Source of the DNA: MGIIa-L3 sp11892u
Lineage (GTDB): Archaea > Thermoplasmatota > Poseidoniia > Poseidoniales > Poseidoniaceae
Length of the DNA: 64,000 bases
NCBI GenBank assembly: GCA_965659685.1
Contig: CBFHXB010000012.1
Location: 1 to 64,000, forward strand
Reading direction: 5' to 3'
Part shown: positions 1 to 8,446 of the stretch, one piece after another
Layout: each line of letters begins with the position of its first letter
How positions within the stretch are numbered: the stretch's first letter is position 1
Notes under the pieces: model-generated
Databases searched by the model: none
Told to the model about the DNA's origin: nothing
Seen by the model: the letters and a program-made list of their open reading frames with translations, nothing else
Position numbers and translations under genes: made by a program

Positions 1-1174
1 ATGGAGCAGGTTCAGAAACGTCCTCCCCCACATCGTCTTCTTCTTCGAACATGGCCCCACAGTGGGGGCACGTGCTGTCGTTCTCTGAAACGAGGCCATC
101 GCAGACCTCGCAAGCGAACATTTCCTCTTGAGCCCCGCTGACCACGTCCACGGCACCGTCCTTGGAACGACGAAGGAGGATGTTGACCTCCATCTCATGG
201 CCCTTGAGCGCGATTTCGGTTGCGATCGCATGTTGGAAGGCTTCGGACAGTGCATCCGGGCCGTCAAGAACACGGCCGTCGTCAACGTAGGTGACGGTCA
301 CCGTGACCTCTTTGCCTTCGGTTTCACAACTTGGTGTTTCAACCGCGACGCCGCGTTTCCTTGCGACACGGCGGATGGCGACCTCGGCCAACCGCTTGAG
401 AAGGGCATCGTCGAGGCCACCTGCATCTTGGGCGCCAATGGTGCTTGCCAACACGGCTGCAGCAGGGTTGGGTGCGCCTTGACCTTGCAAGCCGCCCATG
501 TCGGCACCGAGGGATGCCAGCACGTCACCTGCGGGAGAATGGTTCATGGAAAGCCACTGGCTCCGTCGTTCGTTCTTCATCGCCCGGTCGTGCTCCGCAA
601 GATGATTCACCATGGCATCGGTAGGGGAAGCAGCAGGATTGTGCGCGATGGTGGTTCCACCGGCAGTGAATGGATCTGCACGAGGGACGCCCGAACTCCC
701 TGCACCGCTGGCGAGGGAGGGTCCGGCGTTTGCCTGAGGCATGTCGGAGCGGCTGAGGGGGCGAACCGGTGCGCTCGGCCCCCGGGGCTGCGGTTGGAAG
801 CCTTGGTTCGGCATGCCTTGTGGCGGCATGCCCTGTTGAGGAAGGCCTTGTGGAGGCATGCCTTGCTGCGGCATCTGGCCATAGCCTGGTTGCATCATGC
901 CTTGAGGTGGCATGGCTTGCTGCGGTATGCCTTGGGGTGGCATGCCCTGCATGCCTTGAGGCGGAAGGCCTTGTTGAGGCATGCCTTGTGGCGGGAAGTT
1001 TTGCCCCTGCTGCTGCTGCTGAGGGAAACCACTCATCGGGGCTCCGCCAACGTTTGGAAGGGCAGAGGGGTTTTGACCGGGCACTCCGGTGGGAGCACCG
1101 CCTTGGCGGGCGCCGCACTCTGGACAAAACATCGAGTCATCCGGAATGGATTCCCCGCACGCCGAGCACTGCAT
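1..1174 (-). CDS. Double zinc-ribbon protein with Gln/Pro/Gly/Met-rich linker (3' end outside window)
   Basis: The frame runs off the left edge, so the C-terminus is missing; about 391 residues are visible. Translation starts at the ATG at 1174 behind GAGGTTGCACC. It opens with a zinc ribbon (Cys3, Cys6, Cys17, Cys20). A long low-complexity segment built on variants of PQQGMPPQG follows. A folded domain of roughly 150 residues with a predicted alpha/beta pattern comes next, then a second zinc ribbon (CEVC...CPHC) and an acidic tail. No family is recognised for the central domain. The layout suggests a scaffold or nucleic-acid/protein-binding factor with a flexible linker, but that is inference. 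It lies downstream of sucCD on the same strand, 101 bases away. Confidence 0.75.
   Translation of the reverse strand, partial: MQCSACGESIPDDSMFCPECGARQGGAPTGVPGQNPSALPNVGGAPMSGFPQQQQQGQNFPPQGMPQQGLPPQGMQGMPPQGIPQQAMPPQGMMQPGYGQMPQQGMPPQGLPQQGMPPQGMPNQGFQPQPRGPSAPVRPLSRSDMPQANAGPSLASGAGSSGVPRADPFTAGGTTIAHNPAASPTDAMVNHLAEHDRAMKNERRSQWLSMNHSPAGDVLASLGADMGGLQGQGAPNPAAAVLASTIGAQDAGGLDDALLKRLAEVAIRRVARKRGVAVETPSCETEGKEVTVTVTYVDDGRVLDGPDALSEAFQHAIATEIALKGHEMEVNILLRRSKDGAVDVVSGAQEEMFACEVCDGLVSENDSTCPHCGAMFEEEDDVGEDVSEPAP
811..995. repeat. Degenerate tandem repeat encoding PQQGMPPQG-type units
   Basis: Imperfect copies of about 15-27 bases built around GGCATGCCTTG follow one another. On the minus strand they encode alternating PQQG and MPPQG units in the linker of the zinc-ribbon protein. 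Copies differ mainly at third codon positions, consistent with selection on the protein composition. Such tracts can change length by slippage. Confidence 0.7.
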
Positions 1175-1239
1175 GGTGCAACCTCATACTCCGTCCGCAG
1201 ACTGGCCCCCTAAAGGCTTCCTCCACCCCGTATGCAAAG

Positions 1240-1256
1240 AAGGCCACATGGGCCTT
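1240..1256 (-). terminator. Candidate stem-loop after sucD
   Basis: AAGGCC and GGCCTT form a 6-bp stem with a 5-base loop about 20 bases past the sucD stop. On the minus strand it is followed by CTTTGC rather than a long T tract. It could be a weak terminator or processing hairpin for sucCD. Confidence 0.3.
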
Positions 1257-1275
1257 GCTTTCCAACGACCGGGGT

Positions 1276-2202
1276 TCAACCGCGAAGCCCTGCTTCTTGG
1301 AGGGCCTTCAGGAGAACTTGACCGATTTCCGAAGGGTCGTTGGCACAAGCGATGCCTGCGGCCCGGAAGGCTTCGAACTTCTCTTCTGCTGTCCCCTTTC
1401 CACCCGAGATGATCGCACCGGCGTGGCCCATGCGCTTGCCGGGTGGAGCAGTGGAGCCTGCGACAAATCCGACAATGGGTTTCGAGACGTGTTCGGCCGC
1501 ATAAGCTGCGGCTTCCTGTTCTGCGTTGCCGCCAATTTCCCCGATCATCACGATGGCTTCGGTTTGCGGGTCGCTCTCAAACGCCGCCAAACAGTCGATG
1601 AATCCCGTGCCGTTCACCGGGTCGCCGCCGATGCCGACACACGTCGACTGGCCTTCACCGATGCTCATGGTTTGAGCCACGGCTTCGTAGGTCAAGGTGC
1701 CAGATTTGGAGACGATGCCAATGCGCCCCTTGGCGTGGATGTGTCCCGGCATGATGCCGATTTTGGCGCCACCCTGTGCTCCGGGCGTAATGATGCCAGG
1801 GCAGTTGGGGCCGATGAGACGGACGCCTGGGCGTTGTTCGACGTAAGCGGCCGCTTTGACCATGTCCAGAATAGGGATGCCTTCGGTGATGCACACGATC
1901 ACGCCTTCGCCCTTGATGGCATCAAAGGCCTCTGCGGCTTCCATGATGGCTTCGCCTGCAAAGGGTGGAGGGACGTAGATGACGGTGGCGTCAGCATCGG
2001 TGGCCGTGACCGCATCACGGACGGAGTTCCAGACCGGGAAATCCTTGCCTTGCAACTCCACGGTTTGACCGCCTTTTCCAGGAGTGCACCCGCCGACGAT
2101 GGCGGTACCGTACTCCACCATCTTGTCCGCGTGGAACCGGCCCTGTCGCCCGGTGATGCCCTGCACGATGACCTTGGCGTCTTCGGGGATCCAGATGGCC
2201 AT
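1276..2202 (-). CDS. sucD: Succinate-CoA ligase, alpha subunit
   Basis: The alpha subunit of succinyl-CoA synthetase carries the CoA-binding Rossmann domain and the phosphorylated histidine. It couples succinyl-CoA cleavage to NTP formation in the TCA cycle. The 308-residue protein shows the N-terminal VIVQGITGRQG segment, the central GIGGDPVNG segment and the active-site histidine in GHAGAIISGG, matching the usual length of about 290-310. The ATG at 2202 overlaps the sucC stop by one base (TGATG) and has GGAGGTGA six bases upstream, so the TTG three bases earlier is not preferred. It is translationally coupled to sucC. Confidence 0.96.
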   Translation of the reverse strand: MAIWIPEDAKVIVQGITGRQGRFHADKMVEYGTAIVGGCTPGKGGQTVELQGKDFPVWNSVRDAVTATDADATVIYVPPPFAGEAIMEAAEAFDAIKGEGVIVCITEGIPILDMVKAAAYVEQRPGVRLIGPNCPGIITPGAQGGAKIGIMPGHIHAKGRIGIVSKSGTLTYEAVAQTMSIGEGQSTCVGIGGDPVNGTGFIDCLAAFESDPQTEAIVMIGEIGGNAEQEAAAYAAEHVSKPIVGFVAGSTAPPGKRMGHAGAIISGGKGTAEEKFEAFRAAGIACANDPSEIGQVLLKALQEAGLRG

Positions 2203-3416
2203 CAAGCCTCACCTCCGCCGATGAGGGCGACGATGCGTTCGGCGCCGTCCGCCAAATCATCCGCCGGGTGTATGTTGAGGGTCGAAGCAGCGAGGATGGC
2301 CTTGCCTTCGTCCACGTTCGTTCCCGCGAGACGAACCACGAGCGGTACGTCCAACCCGAGGTTTTCCACCGCCGCGATGACGCCCCGAGCGATGATGTCG
2401 CAGCGCATGATGCCACCAAAGATGTTCACCAAAATGCCCTTGACGTTGGGGTCTTCGAGGATGATGCTGAAGGCCGTAGTGACCTGTTGTTCGTTGGCGC
2501 CGCCACCCACGTCGAGGAAATTCGCCGGCTCTCCGCCCTTGAGTTTGATGACGTCCATGGTGGCCATGGCCAATCCAGCGCCGTTGACCAAGCACCCGAT
2601 GTTGCCGTCCAATTTGACGTAGGACAAGCCCGCTTCTGCTGCCCTGATTTCGGTCTCTTCCTCTTCGGAAAGGTCGCGGATTTCGTCCCAGGCCGACGCG
2701 TGCCGGAAGTGCGCGTTTTCGTCGAAGCTGACCTTGGCGTCCAGGGCCACAATCTCATCGTCTTCGGTTCGAACGAGCGGGTTGATCTCCATCATGGCGC
2801 AATCGTTCTCCACGAAACAGGTGTACAGCGCACCCAAGGTGCGCCGGAAAGCCTTCGCGGCCGCACCGGAGAGTCCCAGGGCATCGGCGAGGTCACGCGA
2901 TTGGAAGCCGAGCAAGCCAGCGCTTGGGTCGACGTGGATTTTGTGGATGAGTTCTGGTGTGGCTTCGGCCACTTCCTCGATGTCCATGCCGCCCTCGGTG
3001 GAAGCCATGACCAACACCGACTTGGCTTCACGGTCGACGAGAAGAGCGAGGTAGTACTCGTGCTCGATGGCGCAACCGGATTCGACGTAGAGGTTCCGGA
3101 CGAGCTTCCCTTCTTCCCCGGTTTGAATGGTCACCAACACGTTCCCGAGGATGTTGGCCGCGTAGGTGCCCACCTCTTCCCGCGAGAAGGCGATTTTGAC
3201 CCCGCCCTCCATCACGAGGTCGCCCGTTCCGGGGGCGTACAGGTTGCCTTTTCCGCGGCCGCCGGCGTGAATCTGACTCTTGACGGCGACCACCTTCGAA
3301 CCGAGGTGATCGTAGGCGGCAAGTGCGTCCTCTGCGGTCGTGCAATGCACGCCCTCCAACACAGGTACGCCGTAGCGCTTGAACATGGCTTTGCCTTGGT
3401 ATTCGTGGATGTTCAT
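2202..3416 (-). CDS. sucC: Succinate-CoA ligase, beta subunit (ADP/GDP-forming)
   Basis: The ATP-grasp beta subunit binds nucleotide and succinate and partners SucD. The 404 residues begin with the family-typical MNIHEYQGK segment. They contain the ATP-grasp loop HAGGRGKG, the metal/nucleotide segment EINPLV and the C-terminal ligase domain with FGGIMRCD. Length is close to the usual 385-400. It starts at 3416 behind GGGAGT and is the first gene of a two-gene operon. The adjacent nucleotidyltransferase is divergent, and about 100 bases hold both promoters. Confidence 0.96.
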   Translation of the reverse strand: MNIHEYQGKAMFKRYGVPVLEGVHCTTAEDALAAYDHLGSKVVAVKSQIHAGGRGKGNLYAPGTGDLVMEGGVKIAFSREEVGTYAANILGNVLVTIQTGEEGKLVRNLYVESGCAIEHEYYLALLVDREAKSVLVMASTEGGMDIEEVAEATPELIHKIHVDPSAGLLGFQSRDLADALGLSGAAAKAFRRTLGALYTCFVENDCAMMEINPLVRTEDDEIVALDAKVSFDENAHFRHASAWDEIRDLSEEEETEIRAAEAGLSYVKLDGNIGCLVNGAGLAMATMDVIKLKGGEPANFLDVGGGANEQQVTTAFSIILEDPNVKGILVNIFGGIMRCDIIARGVIAAVENLGLDVPLVVRLAGTNVDEGKAILAASTLNIHPADDLADGAERIVALIGGGEA

Positions 3417-3434
3417 GGGACTCCCAACCCCCGG

Positions 3435-3500
3435 TCAAGGTGGGCCGTCCTTCAACACTCCGCATGGGCTTTCCATCGGTGGAGAAGCGTTTCAAGGTGG
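3435..3500. promoter_or_regulatory. Divergent sucC/nucleotidyltransferase intergenic region with direct repeat
   Basis: TCAAGGTGG occurs at 3435-3443 and again at 3492-3500, in the only spacer between the divergent sucC and nucleotidyltransferase genes. No convincing TATA box is visible for either gene. The repeat could be regulator half-sites or chance. Confidence 0.25.
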
Positions 3501-3516
3501 ACGCCTTCGGACAATT

Positions 3517-4512
3517 GTGCAAGCGGTGGTCTTGGCAGGTGGGGTCGGCTCACGCCTTCGCCCGTGGACGGACAGCGTCCCGAAGCCACTGCTGCCGATG
3601 TTGGACATGACCCTTCTCGAACAAGTGGTCTGGGGCATGCCAGAAGGCGTGGTCGACGAAATCGTGGTGGCAGGAGGCTACCGTGTCAACCAGATCACCG
3701 AACACTTTGCAACCCATGTGGACGGCATCGAGGTGACCATCGTCGAGGAGACCGAACCGTTGGGGACGGGGGGTGCCTTGGCGAATTGCGAGGACGTGGT
3801 GTCCGGACGCTTCGCCTGCTTCAACGGCGACGTCATCTCCTCCCTGAGGATTCAGGACGTCCTCGGCCGTCACGAAACAAACGGGGGGGTTGGGACCCTG
3901 GCCTTGTGGGAAGTGGAAGACCCGACGCGCTTCGGCATCGTTGGCCTTGACGCCTCCCACCGCGTGACCCAGTTCAAGGAAAAACCGAAGGCTGACGAGG
4001 TCTTCTCGAACCTGATCAATGCCGGGTCCTACGTTTTGGAGGAAGACGTCTTCGACGTCATGCCCTCGGGCCAACATTCCTTGGAGCGTGACGTCTTTCC
4101 TCAACTCGCTCAAGCCGGTGAACTCAACGGACTTCCCTTTGAGGGCTATTTCATCGATGCAGGAACGCCCACCTCATGGAGCGATGGTGTTGAAGCCTGC
4201 ATCGCCCATGGCCGGTTCTATAGCGGCGCGGTCGTGGACGGATCCTGGTGTGCGGACGGTTCGGCGCCCACTGGAGTTCGCCACGGAGGATCGATGTTCG
4301 GCCGTGGGGTTGCAGCCCAGGGCACCACGATTCAGCGCTCGACCCTGTTGGACGACGTTCACGTTGGAGCGGGCAGCCACCTCAGCGGCGTCCTGGCCGG
4401 AGCGGGTTCCGTCATCGGCGCCGGCTGCGACCTTCGCAACGTGGTCCTTGGCCCCGGTGCCGTCGTCGAGGACGGTGAGTGCCTCGTCGACACGCGGCGT
4501 TCGGGGTCCTGA
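3517..4512 (+). CDS. Sugar-phosphate nucleotidyltransferase with C-terminal left-handed beta-helix
   Basis: This enzyme of the NDP-sugar pyrophosphorylase family makes an activated sugar from a sugar-1-phosphate and NTP. The first residues carry the nucleotide-binding signature LAGGVGSRLRP followed by PKPLLP. The metal-binding aspartate is in the NGD segment (about residue 108). The last 90 residues have the hexapeptide-like pattern of a left-handed beta-helix, as in mannose-1-phosphate guanylyltransferase or glucose-1-phosphate thymidylyl/uridylyltransferase. The substrate cannot be fixed from sequence. The GTG at 3517 is chosen because the conserved signature begins immediately after it; upstream in-frame ATGs lie inside sucC. 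It overlaps no neighbour and precedes tpiA by 38 bases. Confidence 0.85.
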   Translation: MQAVVLAGGVGSRLRPWTDSVPKPLLPMLDMTLLEQVVWGMPEGVVDEIVVAGGYRVNQITEHFATHVDGIEVTIVEETEPLGTGGALANCEDVVSGRFACFNGDVISSLRIQDVLGRHETNGGVGTLALWEVEDPTRFGIVGLDASHRVTQFKEKPKADEVFSNLINAGSYVLEEDVFDVMPSGQHSLERDVFPQLAQAGELNGLPFEGYFIDAGTPTSWSDGVEACIAHGRFYSGAVVDGSWCADGSAPTGVRHGGSMFGRGVAAQGTTIQRSTLLDDVHVGAGSHLSGVLAGAGSVIGAGCDLRNVVLGPGAVVEDGECLVDTRRSGS

Positions 4513-4550
4513 GGACGAAGCGCCTAAGCCCCCTGCCCGAATGGGAGGTC

Positions 4551-5225
4551 ATGAACGAGCCGCTGGTCGTCGTGAACTGCAAAACATACGCCGCTGCTTC
4601 CGGTCTGGCTTCAAACGACTTGGTGGCTGCACTCGCCTCCGTCAACAGCGAAGGGGTGCGCTTGGTGTTGGCCGTCTCCGCCTTTGACCTCCATGCCCTT
4701 GCAAGCGCGCATCCACACCTTGAATTCTGGTCCCAACACCTCGATCCGGTTGGCCAAGGCTCCTTCACCGGATGGCTTGAACCCGAAACCGCCATCGAAC
4801 GGGGAGCTGCTGGAACGCTGATCAACCACGCTGAGCACAAGGTCGAGATGGACCACGTGGAAGATTTGCTGCACCAACTCGACGGACGCATTGACGTCTG
4901 TGCGTGCGCGGCCGACGAGGCAGAAGCAAGGTCGTTGGCTGCCCTCGCCCCCACCATGATTGCGGTTGAACCCCCCGAGTTGATCGGAGGTGACGTGTCC
5001 GTGACCAGCGCAGACCCTGGTATTGTGCGGGATACGGTTGCCTTGGTCAAAGGCGTCAACGCCGACATCATGGTCCTCTGTGGTGCCGGTGTGAAGACCG
5101 GTGACGACGTCAGTGCCGCCCTCCGCCTTGGGGCAGAAGGCGTGTTGCTCGCCAGCGGCGTCACCAAAGCGTCCAAACCCGCAGCGGTGCTTCAGGACTT
5201 GGTGGACGGCGCCCGGCGCGCTTGA
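4551..5225 (+). CDS. tpiA: Triosephosphate isomerase, archaeal type
   Basis: It interconverts dihydroxyacetone phosphate and glyceraldehyde-3-phosphate. At 224 residues it is the short archaeal form (about 225, against 250 in bacteria). Visible are Asn9 and Lys11 in VNCKTY, the histidine in the SQHLDP segment, the catalytic glutamate in AVEPPELIG and the phosphate-binding CGAGV and GVLLASG loops. The ATG at 4551 sits directly behind GGGAGGTC, which decides the start over upstream in-frame codons. The 3' end converges on and overlaps by 34 bases the minus-strand gene that follows. Confidence 0.95.
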   Translation: MNEPLVVVNCKTYAAASGLASNDLVAALASVNSEGVRLVLAVSAFDLHALASAHPHLEFWSQHLDPVGQGSFTGWLEPETAIERGAAGTLINHAEHKVEMDHVEDLLHQLDGRIDVCACAADEAEARSLAALAPTMIAVEPPELIGGDVSVTSADPGIVRDTVALVKGVNADIMVLCGAGVKTGDDVSAALRLGAEGVLLASGVTKASKPAAVLQDLVDGARRA

Positions 5226-6031
5226 TCGATGACGGCGGGCGTTGCGCCTCCCGGGCACCCCTCAGCGAAGGGGCAACGCCTGCAATGCGCGGTTGACGAC
5301 GCGAGCGGTAATGAGGAGATTCCGTACCGCTGCCAGCGACGTCGAACCGAGGCGAAGGCACGACGGTCGTGGTCCAACAGCGCAGCAGCAGAGGCCTCCA
5401 CATCCGGCGTGACGAGCACGATGCGATGGATCCACGATGAACCCACGCGACGCATCACCGTGACCGTTCGATCGAGAGGGTGCGGCCAAAACGATGCGGT
5501 CCATCGAAAGTTGATCGCGGCTTCCAAATCGTCCACAGCACCGCGATGGCGGCCTTCACGAAGCAGCACGATCCGGGGTTTTTTCTTCCCCACGACCATG
5601 CTCGGGGCTGCCCAGAGCAGACCGCCCTCTTCCTGAACCGGCTCAAGGGAGGACGGAAGGGAGCAAGGGCCGCCCACCGGAACGTGGTGCGCCATCCACG
5701 GGTGACGCAGGAGGGTGGCCATCCTTCGCACCTCTTCACGGGCCTCTTTTCGGCGGCCGACAGCATCCAATTCCAGGTAGGATGCCTCATCGTCCATGCG
5801 ACGTTCCAACACCACCCTGTGCAACCTCTGCGACCATGCATGCCCTTCCGAGCGGTCCTCAAGCAGATCCCGGCGTGCAGCGTCGAGAAGCCTGCGTAAG
5901 CGCAGCCGAGGGTTGGGTTCGGGCAAAGGACCGCCCTTCCCGCTTCCGCCGGGATACGTCAAGACGAACCTTCGTGCGCATGTTTCGAGCAACCAACGCC
6001 GGCTACGGCTCCACCCTACGCCACGGTTCAT
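5192..6031 (-). CDS. Degenerate Cas4/RecB-like Fe-S protein (predicted catalytically inactive PD-(D/E)XK relative)
   Basis: The 279 residues carry the cysteine pattern of Fe-S Cas4/AddB-type nucleases: Cys18 in an N-terminal helix (LLETCARRF), then Cys250, Cys253 and Cys259 near the C-terminus. The N-terminus resembles those of the two nuclease-OB proteins at 20727-24305. Where those have a motif aspartate and a DLK motif, this protein has WAAPSMVV and VLLREG, so the catalytic Asp and Lys appear lost. There is no OB domain. It may be a structural or DNA-binding paralogue. Family assignment rests on cysteine spacing and short similarity, so it is moderate. It converges on tpiA. Confidence 0.5.
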   Translation of the reverse strand: MNRGVGWSRSRRWLLETCARRFVLTYPGGSGKGGPLPEPNPRLRLRRLLDAARRDLLEDRSEGHAWSQRLHRVVLERRMDDEASYLELDAVGRRKEAREEVRRMATLLRHPWMAHHVPVGGPCSLPSSLEPVQEEGGLLWAAPSMVVGKKKPRIVLLREGRHRGAVDDLEAAINFRWTASFWPHPLDRTVTVMRRVGSSWIHRIVLVTPDVEASAAALLDHDRRAFASVRRRWQRYGISSLPLASSTAHCRRCPFAEGCPGGATPAVIDQARRAPSTKS

Positions 6032-6070
6032 GCCCGTCTGACCTGCAGTTTACCCGCTTGAAGGTCGTGT

Positions 6071-8395
6071 TCAGAGGACGCCGATGCTGGCCAAGAACAA
6101 CACGTGGTTGACGGTGACCCAGAGGCCGATGGGCACCAGCGCCCAGCCCGAGAAGCGGGCAAAGGATTCGGCTCCGTACAACCCGAACAGCCTCGAAAGT
6201 GGACCACCAAGGCCAGCAACAATGCGCAGCAACAACACGACAAGGCCTGCCACGAAAGCGAACATCAGTCCGTTGAGGAGTCCAATGAAGATCCCACCCA
6301 CGCCGGACATCATCGCCGCTCCAACGCCTTGAGCAAACATCGCTGGCTCAGCGAACCACGCGAACCAACCGACCCACACGCCAAGGAGCACGTCGCGTGC
6401 GAGGTCCTCGACGTCGCGCCAACGCTGGAACACGCCGGGCGTCAACCGATGGATGAATTGTCCAAGGAAATCGGACTCGAACGGTGCACCTCGAATCGCG
6501 GTCACCACGGCCATTTCAATGAACCATGCATAGCTGATCAGGTCCAACGTCGAGCCAAGGGCCGCATCGAAAGGTACGAAGGCAAGCAACAGCGAAGGGA
6601 GGTTGATCAAGAACACGCCTGCTCCTGCGGCCACGACGATGCTGGCCCACAAGGTCCCCGGTGGAAGAGGCTCTTCCGGTTTTTCCCAGCCCACGCGAGG
6701 GAGCGCCAAGAACAGCAAGAACAGGCAAGGCCCGAAGGCCAGACGAAGGTAGGCGGAAGCCGATTGCGTTCCACCGCGTTGGCTCGCGCTCATCGCATCA
6801 CCTAGCTCGGTGTAGGCTTGAACTGGAGATGCCGAGGAGGACACGCGCCCGGTGCGGTCAATCACCAGGACGGCGTCGGCTTCTCCTGTTGGGAGGCTGG
6901 CCGCAAACGCTCCGGTGGCGTCCAACAGGACCGGCCAGGTGACGTTGTAACGCTCCACGTAGGAGATGGCGTCTGTGATCAGCGCTTCTTCGCCAATGAT
7001 GACGGTCAACACGGCCACGTCTCCGTTGTAACCGGCCATGGCCACCTCGAATTCCTTCAGGTGATCCGCACCGTTGACGGAGCCCGGCATCAGCACGCTG
7101 ACGAGCATCAGGTCGGCGTCACCCATCACCTCGCTGGGCGAGGTGATGATGCCTGAGGCCGCATTCATCGAGGGATCGCCAAGGCGGATGCTGTCGTCCA
7201 CGACCGCTTCCTCGCCCAAGTTGTCCTGCACGATGCCGAGCGGCACCATCGCGAGGGCGAGCACCAACAAGGCAGCGAGGATGGGAGGAGGAAGCGGAAG
7301 GCCGGCCCTGAAGGCGACGACGACGAACGCCAGGAGGCTGCCCATGGTCGTTAACGTCAGCCAGAGCCCGGAGGAGGCAAATCCGGAATCCGGCTCCTGA
7401 ACGATGGCCCTGACATAACCGGTCGCGTGGCAATCTTCGTTGGGATCGGCACCCACCACCGTGACGCAGACTTCGACCGCCACGTGTCCAATCGGGACTT
7501 CCTCCACGCCCGTCCACGTCCACGCCGTGTTGTTGCCCGGCAAGACACGCTCGATCAGGGCACGCCCCGTGGAGGTCTCGACGAGGTCATCTCCGTCCCT
7601 CGAGAACAACTCGTCGTCGTCGAGCGGACCCCAAATCGACCAGGACACGGCAGGACCGCCGTCCGCCCAGTCGATGTCGTCTGCACCCCATGGCAAATCC
7701 GCGGTGAAGGCGATGTGGGCACGGCGCGAAGCGTCGATCATCAGTGAAGCGCTGGGCTCGTAGATGTCGCCCTCGATGATGATGCCGCCGCTGTTTTGTT
7801 CAAATCCGCCCCAGAGCACCCGCGCTCGCGTGCCCTCGCAGTCGTGCTGCATCCAGAGGTTGAGGGTGAACACGTCACCGGGTTGCATCGAGAGGTTGAT
7901 CATTTGACGCTCGCCTTCGAACAACTCGGAATCGTCGTTTGACACGGCCTCAATGACCTGCTGAACGGTGGAGGTGTAGGTCGAACTCCCGGCCGTGACT
8001 TCCATCCGAAGCGACGTTTCCTGATTCCCATTGGTGAACGGGTTGGTGGCAGAGCATGACCGCGCCGGAGCCTGTTCCAGGCGCACCGAGAAGAACACGG
8101 ACATGTTGACCGTCGCTTCGATGGGGTTGACCAAGGGAGGAGATGAGACGCTGAACACCGGCACCTCGCCCGAGCCACCGAGCACCTCGAAGAAACCCAC
8201 CGCACCGTCGGTGCTGTTGCGTTGGAGCACCGCCTCTTCCTCGTTTAGCCCCTCAACATAGAGCCTCATGACGTCGTCCACGCGCCATTCTTCATGGCCC
8301 GAAGGATAGCCGTCGTCGCCTTGTGCGAGGGCGTATCCGGTCACGGTGGTCGTCGCGACCATCAGCAGGACGAGCAGAAGTGCCGTCCGCCGCAT
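6071..8395 (-). CDS. Secreted/membrane protein with extracytoplasmic domain, thioredoxin-like domain and polytopic C-terminus
   Basis: About 774 residues. A signal peptide (RRTALLLVLLM...) is followed by roughly 320 residues of extracytoplasmic beta-rich sequence with paired cysteines. Two membrane segments come next, then a region (about residues 430-545) reading like a peroxiredoxin/TlpA thioredoxin fold, with VAVLTVII, TWPVLLD and AVLVIDRTGRV but no CxxC. Five or more C-terminal membrane segments complete it. Function is unknown. The ATG at 8395 gives the shortest clean signal peptide; a GTG at 8419 would add eight residues. It follows the DUF92 gene on the same strand. Confidence 0.75.
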   Translation of the reverse strand: MRRTALLLVLLMVATTTVTGYALAQGDDGYPSGHEEWRVDDVMRLYVEGLNEEEAVLQRNSTDGAVGFFEVLGGSGEVPVFSVSSPPLVNPIEATVNMSVFFSVRLEQAPARSCSATNPFTNGNQETSLRMEVTAGSSTYTSTVQQVIEAVSNDDSELFEGERQMINLSMQPGDVFTLNLWMQHDCEGTRARVLWGGFEQNSGGIIIEGDIYEPSASLMIDASRRAHIAFTADLPWGADDIDWADGGPAVSWSIWGPLDDDELFSRDGDDLVETSTGRALIERVLPGNNTAWTWTGVEEVPIGHVAVEVCVTVVGADPNEDCHATGYVRAIVQEPDSGFASSGLWLTLTTMGSLLAFVVVAFRAGLPLPPPILAALLVLALAMVPLGIVQDNLGEEAVVDDSIRLGDPSMNAASGIITSPSEVMGDADLMLVSVLMPGSVNGADHLKEFEVAMAGYNGDVAVLTVIIGEEALITDAISYVERYNVTWPVLLDATGAFAASLPTGEADAVLVIDRTGRVSSSASPVQAYTELGDAMSASQRGGTQSASAYLRLAFGPCLFLLFLALPRVGWEKPEEPLPPGTLWASIVVAAGAGVFLINLPSLLLAFVPFDAALGSTLDLISYAWFIEMAVVTAIRGAPFESDFLGQFIHRLTPGVFQRWRDVEDLARDVLLGVWVGWFAWFAEPAMFAQGVGAAMMSGVGGIFIGLLNGLMFAFVAGLVVLLLRIVAGLGGPLSRLFGLYGAESFARFSGWALVPIGLWVTVNHVLFLASIGVL

Positions 8396-8446
8396 GGCGC
8401 TTGCTGCGCGCCCCGACACAAAAGCCCCACGTCCTGACGTGACACC

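Noticed and set aside
2268..3950. A 560-codon open frame on the plus strand
   Set aside because: It is antisense to sucC and out of frame with the nucleotidyltransferase; no domain is recognised.
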